In this document: one piece after another, positions 1-6,865 of the stretch
How the letters are laid out: each line of letters begins with the position of its first letter
Numbering within the stretch: position 1 is the stretch's first letter
Notes under the pieces: model-generated
What the model saw: the letters and a program-made list of their open reading frames with translations, nothing else
The model's database searches: none
Told to the model about the DNA's origin: nothing
Assembly (NCBI GenBank): GCA_018268695.1
Contig: JAFDWD010001011.1
Span: forward strand, 1 to 11,423
Length of the DNA: 11,423 bases
Reading direction: 5' to 3'
Origin: Actinomycetota bacterium
Lineage (GTDB): Bacteria > Actinomycetota > Thermoleophilia > Solirubrobacterales > 70-9
Made by a program: the position numbers and the translations under genes

Positions 1-126
1 GGTGAGCTCGACGTCGTCTTCGACGAGCGCACCCAGACCTTCGGCTACGTCCAGCCCGACCGCAGCTCCGAGCTCATCGAGCTCTCCAAGGAGCCGTCGT
101 GGCGCCGCATCGCCTACCGCCGGTAG
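1..126 (+). CDS. C-terminal end of an unrecognised protein (partial, 5' end outside window)
   Basis: Frame 1 is open from the first base and ends at a TAG at 124-126, giving 41 residues that end in SWRRIAYRR. The visible part is mixed: an acidic stretch (GELDVVFDER), then QTFGYVQPDRSSELIEL and a basic tail. Third positions are almost all G or C, as in the confident genes nearby, which supports real coding. No domain can be assigned from so short a tail, and I do not recognise the protein. A hairpin at 144-160 and a repeat element at 162-256 follow the stop. It is convergent with the minus-strand glpD/Rho-like pair. Confidence 0.6.
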   Translation, partial: GELDVVFDERTQTFGYVQPDRSSELIELSKEPSWRRIAYRR

Positions 127-143
127 GTAGTTGATCACACGGC

Positions 144-160
144 CCCGTCCGAGGGACGGG
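144..160 (+). terminator. Short GC hairpin after the first gene, possible terminator
   Basis: The arms CCCGTCC and GGACGGG form a perfect 7-bp stem around a GAG loop, 18 nt after the TAG at 124-126. There is no T-run after it (CAAGGGA follows), so a classic intrinsic terminator is not shown. High-GC actinobacteria often have stems without U tracts. It directly precedes the 39-nt repeat and may belong to that element. Confidence 0.35.
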
Positions 161-161
161 C

Positions 162-200
162 AAGGGACGCAACGGTCCGCGGCGAGCACGGCCGTCTCGG
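162..200 (+). repeat. 39-nt dispersed repeat, copy A
   Basis: This stretch matches 11336-11374 without gaps. The first 11 nt (AAGGGACGCAA) and the last 18 nt (CGAGCACGGCCGTCTCGG) are identical, and the central 10 nt vary (5 of 10 match), giving 34 of 39 identities. It starts 35 nt after a + strand stop codon; copy B starts 32 nt after one. The 3' half is itself a bulged palindrome (CGAG..ACGGCCGT..CTCG). A perfect inverted repeat follows at 210-256. It may be a repeated 3'-end/terminator element or a REP-like intergenic element. Its function is unknown. Confidence 0.7.
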
Positions 201-209
201 GGCAAGGAA

Positions 210-256
210 GTGCGTTCGTACTTAGTGGCCATATACCGCGCTAAGTACGAACGCAC
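210..256. repeat. Perfect 16-bp inverted repeat with 15-nt loop
   Basis: The arms GTGCGTTCGTACTTAG (210-225) and CTAAGTACGAACGCAC (241-256) are exact reverse complements around a 15-nt loop that includes CCATATACC. The stem is less GC-rich than its surroundings. It lies between convergent genes and follows repeat copy A by 9 nt. Possible roles are a bidirectional terminator, a palindromic intergenic element, or an operator; the position between two gene ends argues against an operator. Confidence 0.75.
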
Positions 257-343
257 CCGAGATGATCGCAGCCGAGGCGTGGCCTCTTACGCCTGCCAGG
301 ACCTCGATAAGACGCCCAGGACATCGAAGCTAGGACTGGCGGA

Positions 344-368
344 GCGGCCGGAAGGACGCCCGGCCCGC
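344..368 (-). terminator. GC-rich hairpin after the Rho-like gene, possible terminator
   Basis: GCGGCCGG (344-351) pairs with CCGGCCCGC (360-368) to give an 8-bp stem with one bulged C and an 8-nt loop. It sits directly after the stop of the minus-strand Rho-like gene (stop codon 372-374). No T-run follows on the minus strand, so termination is plausible but not shown. Confidence 0.35.
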
Positions 369-371
369 GGC

Positions 372-1232
372 TCAGCCGCGCTCTAGCGCCACGACCACCG
401 TCAGCGAGCCCTTGCCGGACGACTTTTTGGCGCGGCCGGCGTCGAAGAGCTCCTTCGCGGCGTCGTTGTCGCCGAAGGACCCGGCGAAGCGGGTCAGGGA
501 GTCGACCAGGAGGATCACGTCTTCGCCATCGCCGGCGCGGCGCTGGGCCGCGGCGAGCGCGTCGTCGGCGTGACGGGCCTGGCCGGCGGAGACGAGCTCG
601 GCTTTCGGCGCCTCGCGCTTCCAGTCGGCCAGCTCCTCGGGGCTCGGGTCGATCAGCAGGGCGACCGGGTCGGGACCCTCGGAGGCCTCGGCGAGGTCGG
701 CGGCGACGCCGCGCAGCAGTTCGGTGGCCGCCTCGCGGCTGTCGGCGATCAACACGGCCTGGCGACCCGACTCGGCGGGCAGCAGCAGATCCTGGATCGA
801 GAGCCCCTCTTTGCGGCGCCCGAACGGACGGCGGCGACGGCGACGACGCCGCGGGCGGGAGCCCTCCCCATCCTCGTCGGCGTCCTTCTCCGCATCCTCG
901 GTATCGCGACCGGAATCCTCGGCAGCGCGGGAGCTCGAGGCGGCGCGGCTGCGCCGCGGACGGGGCTGCTCCTCCTCTTCTTCCTCGACGTCGGTGCGCT
1001 CCTCGCGTTCGCGCCCGCTCGAGGCGGAGCGGCGACGTCGGCGGCGCGGGCGCTCGCGGCCCTCATCGGCATCGGCGTCGCCCGACGCGGAGCCACCCTC
1101 GTCACCGTTGCCGTCGCTGAGGCGCTCGATCAGCTCGGCGCGCGTCAGCATCCGGAAGCGCTCGACGCCGGCAGCGGCGGCGAGCTGGTGGAGGTCAGAA
1201 AGATGTTTGGATTCGAGCTCGGTCTTGGTCAT
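372..1232 (-). CDS. Rho-like protein: Rho_N domain, charged low-complexity insert, degenerate Rho ATPase core
   Basis: The protein has 286 residues. Residues 5-40 (ELESKHLSDLHQLAAAAGV...MLTRAELIERL) are a typical Rho N-terminal helical domain. Residues 42-142 are an Arg/Asp/Glu-rich segment with Arg runs at 63-68 and 127-135. Residues 145-286 follow the Rho ATPase core: LLID at 192-195 (Rho VLLIDERPEE), the Walker B-like DVILLVDSLTRFA at 238-250 (Rho DVVILLDSITRLA), and GSLTVVVAL at 275-283 (Rho GSLTIIATAL). Where Rho has its P-loop (APPKAGKT), this protein has IADSREAAT (162-170), with no Gly-Lys-Thr. The OB-fold RNA-binding part is not visible, and the protein stops where Rho continues for roughly 90 more residues, including the arginine finger. 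It is most likely a paralogue that cannot hydrolyse ATP, not the working Rho. The ATG lies 12 nt after the glpD stop, without a strong RBS, which suggests coupling to glpD. Confidence 0.8.
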   Translation of the reverse strand: MTKTELESKHLSDLHQLAAAAGVERFRMLTRAELIERLSDGNGDEGGSASGDADADEGRERPRRRRRRSASSGREREERTDVEEEEEEQPRPRRSRAASSSRAAEDSGRDTEDAEKDADEDGEGSRPRRRRRRRRPFGRRKEGLSIQDLLLPAESGRQAVLIADSREAATELLRGVAADLAEASEGPDPVALLIDPSPEELADWKREAPKAELVSAGQARHADDALAAAQRRAGDGEDVILLVDSLTRFAGSFGDNDAAKELFDAGRAKKSSGKGSLTVVVALERG

Positions 1233-1244
1233 CGCGAGGCGACT

Positions 1245-2984
1245 TTAGTCAACGCGGTCCGCCGAGGACGCGGCGGCCGGCGCGGAAGCGCCCCCCATAC
1301 TTCGCGCCGGGTCCACCCCTTCCTCCGCCGCGACGCCCTCCCAGGCCGCGATCTCGGCCTCGACCCGGGCGTCCGTCCAGCCCAGCTCCCCGCCCAGCGC
1401 CGCGGCGATCGGCCGCCGCGCCTCCGGGTCGCGCAGCGAGGGCGCCGCGAGGATCCCGAGGCGGGTGCGCCGCAGCAGCACGTCGCCGAGCGAGCGCGCC
1501 TGCTCGTGGCGCGCCGCCACCACGACCTCGGCCAGGAGATCGGGGCGATCGGGCACGATCGGCGCCGCCAGCTCCGGCCGCTCCCGCACCAGGTCGAGCA
1601 CCTTGCGCGCCGCGTGGCCGTAACGGAAGGCGAGCTGTGACAGCGCCTCCTCCCCCACCTCGTCGGATGCCTCGAGGTCGGCCGGGCGAGCCTCCATCCC
1701 CAGCGGGATCTCGGCCGTGCGGCACGGCGCCTTGCGCCCTTCCCGCTCGACCAGCCGATCCACCGTCAGTTTCGCCATCCGTCGGTAGGTGGTGAGCTTT
1801 CCTCCGGTGATCGTCAGCATCCCCGACGAGGTCTCGTACAGCTCCTCCTTGCGCGAGATGTCGACCGACTTGCGCGGATCGCCGCTCGAGATCAGCGGCC
1901 GCACCCCGGCGTAGGCGCCGACCAGGTCACCCGCCCCGAGGGCCGTGCCGAAGAAGGAGTTGGCCGCGTCGAGCAGGTACTCGACTTCGTCCTCGGCAGG
2001 CCGCGGGTGCCGCGTGTCGCCGTCGAAGTCGTTGTCGGTGGTACCGATCAGCGTCCGCCCGTACCAGGGCAGCGCGAAGATCATCCGCCCTTCGCCCGCC
2101 GGGACGATGCAGGCGGCGCTGCCCATCGGCAGGTCGGCGGCGTCGAGCACCAGGTGGGTCCCGCGGCTCGGCGCGATCCGCGGCACGTCCTCCTCCTCGA
2201 TCACCTCGGGGCGGATCGTGTCGGCCCAGACGCCGGTCGCGTTGACCACGTGGTCGGCGCTCACCTCGATCCGCTCGCCCGAGTCAGCCTCGACGAAGGC
2301 GACGCCGGCGGCGCTCCCGGGCCCGCCCGTCACCTCGACCACGTCGGCGCCGTTCAGCATCGCCGCGCCGTAGCGTTCGGCCTCGCCGAGCACGGTCAGC
2401 ACGAGCCGCACGTCGTCGGTCTGGCAGTCGTAGAAGAGGTAGGCGTCGTGGGGGTCGCGCGTGGCGAGCGCCGGGACCAGCCCAAGTACCTCGTCGTGGT
2501 CGATCGTCCGGTGGCGATCCGGGGACCACCAGGGGTCGCCCTCGCGCTCCTGCGCGGAGAATTTCTCCCGCTTCTCCCGTTTCTCGCGCCGACCGCGCCC
2601 GGCCCGCGAGGACGCCATCACGTCGTACATGTTCAGTCCGATACCGACTTTGCGGTCGCGCTTCTCCTCGCCCAGCGCGGCGACCAGGAACGGGGTCGGG
2701 TAGACCAGGTGCGGCGTCAGGTGCACGAGCAGCTGGCGCTCCAGGAGCGCCTCGCGCACCAGGCCGAGGTCGAAGTTCTGCAGGTAGCGGAGGCCGCCGT
2801 GGACCATCTTGGAGGAGCGGCTCGAGGTGCCGACGGCGAAATCGTCGCGCTCCAGCAACGCCACCGAGTAGCCGCGCGAGGCGGCGTCGAGCGCGACCCC
2901 GGCGCCGGTGATGCCGCCGCCGATCACGACCACCTCGAAGTGGGCGCCCGCGATCACCTCGATCGCCGCGGCGCGGGTCAGCAT
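1245..2984 (-). CDS. glpD: Aerobic glycerol-3-phosphate dehydrogenase (FAD-dependent)
   Basis: GlpD oxidises sn-glycerol 3-phosphate to dihydroxyacetone phosphate at the inner face of the membrane and passes the electrons to quinone. The 579-residue product has the usual family length. An FAD dinucleotide fold starts at residue 17 (EVVVIGGGITGAG, Gly motif 22-29), with the ribose-binding acidic residue at E45 (LLERDDF). The GlpD signature GTSSRSSKMVHGGLRYL is at 52-68. GGKLTTYRRMAKL lies before the C-terminal DAO_C-type domain. The ATG at 2984 is preceded by GGGGGCG. A short charged repeat (REKREKREK, about residues 133-141) interrupts the substrate domain and looks like a local triplet expansion. 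No glpK or glpF is visible, so glycerol use must be completed elsewhere. The gene is 69 nt downstream of the B12 operon's last stop on the same strand; read-through is possible but not shown. Confidence 0.95.
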   Translation of the reverse strand: MLTRAAAIEVIAGAHFEVVVIGGGITGAGVALDAASRGYSVALLERDDFAVGTSSRSSKMVHGGLRYLQNFDLGLVREALLERQLLVHLTPHLVYPTPFLVAALGEEKRDRKVGIGLNMYDVMASSRAGRGRREKREKREKFSAQEREGDPWWSPDRHRTIDHDEVLGLVPALATRDPHDAYLFYDCQTDDVRLVLTVLGEAERYGAAMLNGADVVEVTGGPGSAAGVAFVEADSGERIEVSADHVVNATGVWADTIRPEVIEEEDVPRIAPSRGTHLVLDAADLPMGSAACIVPAGEGRMIFALPWYGRTLIGTTDNDFDGDTRHPRPAEDEVEYLLDAANSFFGTALGAGDLVGAYAGVRPLISSGDPRKSVDISRKEELYETSSGMLTITGGKLTTYRRMAKLTVDRLVEREGRKAPCRTAEIPLGMEARPADLEASDEVGEEALSQLAFRYGHAARKVLDLVRERPELAAPIVPDRPDLLAEVVVAARHEQARSLGDVLLRRTRLGILAAPSLRDPEARRPIAAALGGELGWTDARVEAEIAAWEGVAAEEGVDPARSMGGASAPAAASSADRVD

Positions 2985-3053
2985 CGCCGCGCCCCCGGGC
3001 CGACACCGACGACCTGGGTTTCCCTGCCGAGGTCCATCGCTCGAGGGTACTCG

Positions 3054-5234
3054 TCAGGAGTAACGGCGCGGCGGCGGAGGCGGCTCCGGGGCCGGAGCGT
3101 GTGGGGTCGTGCCGTTGATCGCCGGGGGCGGGGGCGGCGGCATCGAGCCGAGGGTGACCCGGCCGGTGCTCGACGGCGGCGCGGGTGGAGGCGCCGGTGG
3201 CGTCTTCGGATGCGTCGCCTTCCAGCGCTTGTAGGGGCCGAAGCCGATCGCGAAGAGGATCCCCCCGGCCACCAGGCCGGCGACGATCGATCCGAGCACC
3301 GAGCCGCCCCCCGAGCCCGAACCCGAGTCGGAGCCCGCCACGGGGACTCCTTCGGAGAACGATTCGCCGGTGCCTTCTTCGATCGGCTCGGGCGTCGGCG
3401 CTTCGGCCGGCGGGGCCGTGCCGGCGCCGCCGGGGTTCGTGCCCACGCCCCCGGTCTTGCCCTGCTTCCCGTTCTGGCCCTTCTTGCCGCCGCCGTGAGC
3501 CTTCGGCGCGGAAGATTCGGCCCCCGGCACTTCCGCCGGGAGTTCGGGGATCGGCGTCGGCAACGGGGCCACGCCGCCTTCTTCGGGCAGCGGCAGGGGC
3601 GTGATTTCAGGGGTGGGAGTCGGGGTGGGCTTCGGCGCCTTCGGCTTCGGCGCCCGCGGCACCGCCGCCAGCGGCAGGTGCTGCTTCGCCGCCGCGACCA
3701 GCACCGTGCCCGTCACCCATACCGGAGTCTGGTCGCTCTTCGCGGAGTACCGGTAGTGGCCGTCGGCGTCCTGGTTGTCTTCGAGGTATTCGAACGCCGA
3801 CTTGCCGCCGCGCTTGAACTCGGCCGGGTTCGCGCCCGCGGCGAGCAGGCCCTCGATCGCCCAGGCCGTCGATTGCGTGTTCAGCACGCCGTTGCCGCCG
3901 AGCCGCCAGCCGCCGCCCGGCTGCTGGGTCTGGCGCAGGTAACCGATCGCCTTCTTCGCCGGCTTCCCGGACGGATCCAGCACCTGCAGCACCGCCCCGG
4001 TCCCGTCGGCGTTGCTCGGCGCGCCCTCGGTGTCGCCCCAGCCGCCGTCTTCGTTCTGGACTTCCCGCAGCCATTCGATCGAGTCGGAGACGTTGGCGAT
4101 CCCGGCCGAGCGCAGCGCCAGCACCGCGTACGCGGTCGTGTTCGGCCACGCTTCATAGGAACCGTCCTTGCGTCGCTTGGCGAGCAGCGCCGCGACCAGG
4201 TTGCGCCCGCCGAATTCGCGCGGTTCGACCCCGGCGCCCTCGAGGGCGAGGATCGTGCGGGCGAGGTCCCCGGGGCTCTGGATCTCGCTGAGGACGCCCT
4301 GGAGGTACTCGACCGGCGACTTGCCACCGGCGCTGGTGACGTCGAGGGGGTTCACCCCGGCCGCCTCGAGCCCGAGCATCGCCCAGCCGGTCATCGCCTG
4401 CGCCGACTTGGCGCCGGGCTTTTCGCCCCAGCCGCCGTCCTCGTTCTGGGTCCCTTCGAGCCAGGTGACCGCGGCTTCGGTGCCGCCCGCGGGAGCGGCC
4501 TCGGCGCGGGTCGAGGCGAAGGCGCCGAGCAGCAGCACCGCGACGAGAACGGTGGCGATGCGGCCCGTGGTCGCGATGCCGCCGGCAGCAGGCGGCACCG
4601 CCCCGGTCGGCTTCACCGTCCCGACTTCCTCCCGCTTCCATTCGAAACGTTCACGGAATCGAATCAACATCCTGATCATCGCGGGACCGGCGGCGAGCGC
4701 AAGGACGACGTTGCCGGCTGCATGGGCTACTTCAAAGGGGATCGCCCGGCCCTCGAGCAGCCAGAAGCGCTCCCAGGAGAGACTGCCGCTGCCGTAGGTC
4801 GCCATCAGCGAGAAGTTGAGGATCGCGCCGTAGCCGACCGCGGCGAGGCCGCAGACCGCGGCGAGCGTCAGCCGTCCGACGTTGCGGGTGCCGAGCGCCA
4901 GCGCCGCGCCAAGGATGCCGCAGAGTCCCCAGGCCGCCATCTGCCAGGGCGTCCAGGGGCCCTGGCCGAACCAGAAGTTCGAGATCAGCGCCGAGAAGGC
5001 GCCGACCGCAAAGCCCGCCGCCGGGCCGAGCGCGTAGCCCGCGAAGATGACGATGTCGGTGGTCGGCTTGACGTTGGGGAAGGCGGCGAAGGCGACGCGC
5101 CCGGCGATCGCCAGCGCGGCCAGGGCGGCGACGAGGGCGACGACCTGCGACGGCGGGCGCGAGCGCTCGTACCAGCCGAAGCCGGCGAGGAGGACCCCGG
5201 CGAGGATCAGGAAGCTGACCAGCTGCCAGCTCAT
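3054..5234 (-). CDS. ECF transporter S-component fused to an extracellular six-repeat alpha/alpha barrel (predicted corrinoid-binding)
   Basis: The start ATG shares ATGA with the ATPase stop, giving 726 residues. Residues 1-195 are a multi-pass membrane domain with ECF S-component character (FPNVKPTTDIVIFAGYALGP, then a Trp/Gly-rich WFGQGPWTPWQMAAWG), ending in a basic loop RFRERFEWKRE. A single hydrophobic helix (225-240) then leads outside. Residues 252-525 hold six helix-pair repeats, several centred on an Asp-Gly-aromatic turn: DGGW 265, DGSY 357, DGGW 396, GGGW 440, DGHY 491. This is the prenyltransferase/squalene-cyclase alpha6/alpha6 fold, which also forms the N-terminal domain of intrinsic factor and transcobalamin. 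A Pro-rich then Gly/Lys-rich spacer (526-644), a second anchor helix (645-665) with KRWK after it, and a Pro-rich cytosolic tail complete it. The topology fits the positive-inside rule. I infer the barrel holds or passes a corrinoid to the S-component. Another vitamin is possible, but the riboswitch points to B12. Confidence 0.85.
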   Translation of the reverse strand: MSWQLVSFLILAGVLLAGFGWYERSRPPSQVVALVAALAALAIAGRVAFAAFPNVKPTTDIVIFAGYALGPAAGFAVGAFSALISNFWFGQGPWTPWQMAAWGLCGILGAALALGTRNVGRLTLAAVCGLAAVGYGAILNFSLMATYGSGSLSWERFWLLEGRAIPFEVAHAAGNVVLALAAGPAMIRMLIRFRERFEWKREEVGTVKPTGAVPPAAGGIATTGRIATVLVAVLLLGAFASTRAEAAPAGGTEAAVTWLEGTQNEDGGWGEKPGAKSAQAMTGWAMLGLEAAGVNPLDVTSAGGKSPVEYLQGVLSEIQSPGDLARTILALEGAGVEPREFGGRNLVAALLAKRRKDGSYEAWPNTTAYAVLALRSAGIANVSDSIEWLREVQNEDGGWGDTEGAPSNADGTGAVLQVLDPSGKPAKKAIGYLRQTQQPGGGWRLGGNGVLNTQSTAWAIEGLLAAGANPAEFKRGGKSAFEYLEDNQDADGHYRYSAKSDQTPVWVTGTVLVAAAKQHLPLAAVPRAPKPKAPKPTPTPTPEITPLPLPEEGGVAPLPTPIPELPAEVPGAESSAPKAHGGGKKGQNGKQGKTGGVGTNPGGAGTAPPAEAPTPEPIEEGTGESFSEGVPVAGSDSGSGSGGGSVLGSIVAGLVAGGILFAIGFGPYKRWKATHPKTPPAPPPAPPSSTGRVTLGSMPPPPPPAINGTTPHAPAPEPPPPPRRYS

Positions 5235-6865
5235 CCGGGGCGCTCCGCGAGGTGGGCGGCGCCCTGCTCGGGGGTGACGACGCCGGGGCGGTCGAGGACG
5301 CGGGCGACCTCGGTGGCGAAGTACCAGCCGCCGGAGAGGATCTCGGCGCTCGGGCCGTCGGCGATCACGACCCCGTCGCCGAGGAGGACGACGCGCTCGG
5401 CGAACTCGGCGGCGAACTCGACGTCGTGGGTGGCGATGACGACCGCCGCGCCTCCCGCGGCGAGGCACTCGACCAGCTTGTGGAGATCCTCCTTGCGGCC
5501 GCGGTCCATCCCCCGGGTCGGCTCGTCGAGGGCGACGAGGCCGGGGACGCCGTCCCCCTCGAGGCGCCCGGCGAGGGCGATCGCGAGGGCGAGCCGCTGG
5601 CGCTCGCCGCCGGAGAGGTCGCGCGGATCGGCGTCGATCGCGTGCTCCATCCCGACCGCGCGCAGCGCGTCGCGACCGTCGACGCCCGGCAGCTCGTCGC
5701 CGACCCGCTCGCGGACGAGGAAATCGCTCGGATTCTGGGTAAGGAGCGCCATCCGCGCCGCCGCTACCCGGCCCGCGACCGGATCGATCAGGTCGGCCGC
5801 GGTGCGCAGCAGCGTCGACTTCCCGGCCCCGTTGCGACCCATCAGGGCGACGCGTTCGCCGGGCGCGACGGCGAGGTCGATGCCCCGGAGCACGTCCCGC
5901 GCCTCCTCCCCGCCGTCGAGCTCCACCCAGAGCCCCTTCGCCTCGAACGCCCACGGCCCCTTACCACCACGCCTGAAGGATTGGTGTTGCCCTGACGACA
6001 CCAATGCTTCAGGCGTGGTCGTTTCGCCCAGGGTCCGGCGCGCGTCGCGGACGCCGACCGGCAGCGGCTCGATCCCGACCAGGGAGAAGAGCCGCGCGGC
6101 GGGGGTCGTCAGCGCCGGGTCGGCCTCCCGCGTCCAGCCGAGGAACTCGCGCGGCGAGCCGTCGAAGCCGATCCGCCCGTCCTCCATCGCCACCACCCGA
6201 TCGGCCGCCGCGAGGCACCGCTCGAGACGGTGTTCGGCAAGCACCACCGCCACCCCCCACTCCTCGTTCAGCCGCCGCAGGAGCCAGATCAGCTCGTCGC
6301 CGGAGACCGGGTCGAGCTGCGAAGTCGGCTCGTCGAGGAGGACCAGCCGCGGCCGCGTCACCAGCGCCGCCGCCAACGCCACCCGCTGCAGCTCGCCGCC
6401 CGAGAGCGTGTCGACGGCGCGCTCGAGCAGGTGCGGGATCGCCAGCGCCAGCGCCACCTCCTCGACCGCGCGCGCCCGGTCCCCGGGGCCGTCCCCACGC
6501 ATCTCCAGCGGCAGCTCGATCTCGGCCGCGACCGTGGTCGAGACGACCTGCGTCTCCGGATCCTGGGCGACGTAGCCGACCGCGGCGGCCAGCTCGCCCG
6601 GGCCGGCGGCGATCGCGTCGAGCCCGGCGACCTCGACCCGGCCCTCGACCTCGCCGCCGTGGAAGTGGGGCACCAGGCCACAGCCCGCGCGCAGGAGCGT
6701 CGACTTGCCCGAGGCCGAGCGCCCCGCGAGCAGCACGAACTCCCCCGGCGCGACCTCCACCGAGACGTCGAGCAGGGCCGGCGCGGCGGCGCGCGCGTAG
6801 GAATAGGAGAGACGGTCGACCGCGAGGGCCGGGGCCGCGCCGCGCCGGATCGCGAGCTCAGACAC
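5231..6865 (-). CDS. ecfA: ECF transporter double ATPase (two ABC domains in one chain)
   Basis: This is the energising pair of an energy-coupling-factor importer, with both ABC domains in one 544-residue chain. Domain 1 has Walker A GRSASGKST (48-56), Q-loop YVAQDPETQ (98-106), signature LSGGELQR (154-161), Walker B LVLLDEP (174-180) and H-loop LAEHR. Domain 2 has Walker A GRNGAGKST (343-351), Q-loop LLTQNPSDF (374-382), signature LSGGERQR (417-424), Walker B LVALDEP (443-449) and H-loop IATHD. All catalytic motifs look intact. I chose the GTG start at 6865 because GGGAGG lies just upstream and because it gives a normal N-terminus; an in-frame extension upstream would only overlap ecfT. The gene overlaps the ecfT stop by 8 nt (GTGTCTGA) and the S-component start by 4 nt. 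The linker between the domains (residues 283-300) is encoded by a 54-nt palindrome. Confidence 0.93.
   Translation of the reverse strand: MSELAIRRGAAPALAVDRLSYSYARAAAPALLDVSVEVAPGEFVLLAGRSASGKSTLLRAGCGLVPHFHGGEVEGRVEVAGLDAIAAGPGELAAAVGYVAQDPETQVVSTTVAAEIELPLEMRGDGPGDRARAVEEVALALAIPHLLERAVDTLSGGELQRVALAAALVTRPRLVLLDEPTSQLDPVSGDELIWLLRRLNEEWGVAVVLAEHRLERCLAAADRVVAMEDGRIGFDGSPREFLGWTREADPALTTPAARLFSLVGIEPLPVGVRDARRTLGETTTPEALVSSGQHQSFRRGGKGPWAFEAKGLWVELDGGEEARDVLRGIDLAVAPGERVALMGRNGAGKSTLLRTAADLIDPVAGRVAAARMALLTQNPSDFLVRERVGDELPGVDGRDALRAVGMEHAIDADPRDLSGGERQRLALAIALAGRLEGDGVPGLVALDEPTRGMDRGRKEDLHKLVECLAAGGAAVVIATHDVEFAAEFAERVVLLGDGVVIADGPSAEILSGGWYFATEVARVLDRPGVVTPEQGAAHLAERPG
5966..6019. repeat. 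54-nt near-perfect palindrome inside the ecfA linker
   Basis: On the + strand the outer arms ACCACGCCTGAAG (5966-5978) and CTTCAGGCGTGGT (6007-6019) pair perfectly. After one G:G mismatch the inner arms ATTGGTGT (5980-5987) and ACACCAAT (5998-6005) also pair, leaving a 10-nt loop: 21 paired bases per arm. The element spans exactly 18 codons (residues 283-300) between the two ATPase domains and leaves the frame intact. The inner arms are AT-richer than the surrounding gene. Possibilities are an in-frame palindromic insertion, similar in concept to Rickettsia palindromic elements, or an mRNA hairpin acting in translation. Confidence 0.8.

Noticed and set aside
162..200. Possible c-di-GMP (GEMM-I) riboswitch, because GGGACGCAA is part of that aptamer's consensus
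   Set aside because: The other landmarks (the GCAAACC segment, the flanking P1b stem with a GAAA-type loop, and the tetraloop-receptor arm) are missing in both copies, and both copies lie just after stop codons rather than before a gene.
3660..4480. A prenyltransferase or squalene cyclase enzyme
   Set aside because: Only the helix-pair repeat pattern is present. No DxDD-type catalytic motif is visible, and the domain is tethered outside the membrane next to an ECF S-component, so a binding role is more likely.
2007..6575. Very long uninterrupted + strand reading frame (about 1500 codons) antisense to glpD and the ECF genes
   Set aside because: It is a GC-rich shadow: the translation is Arg/Gly/Ala/Pro-rich without domains, while the opposite strand encodes clear families with intact motifs.
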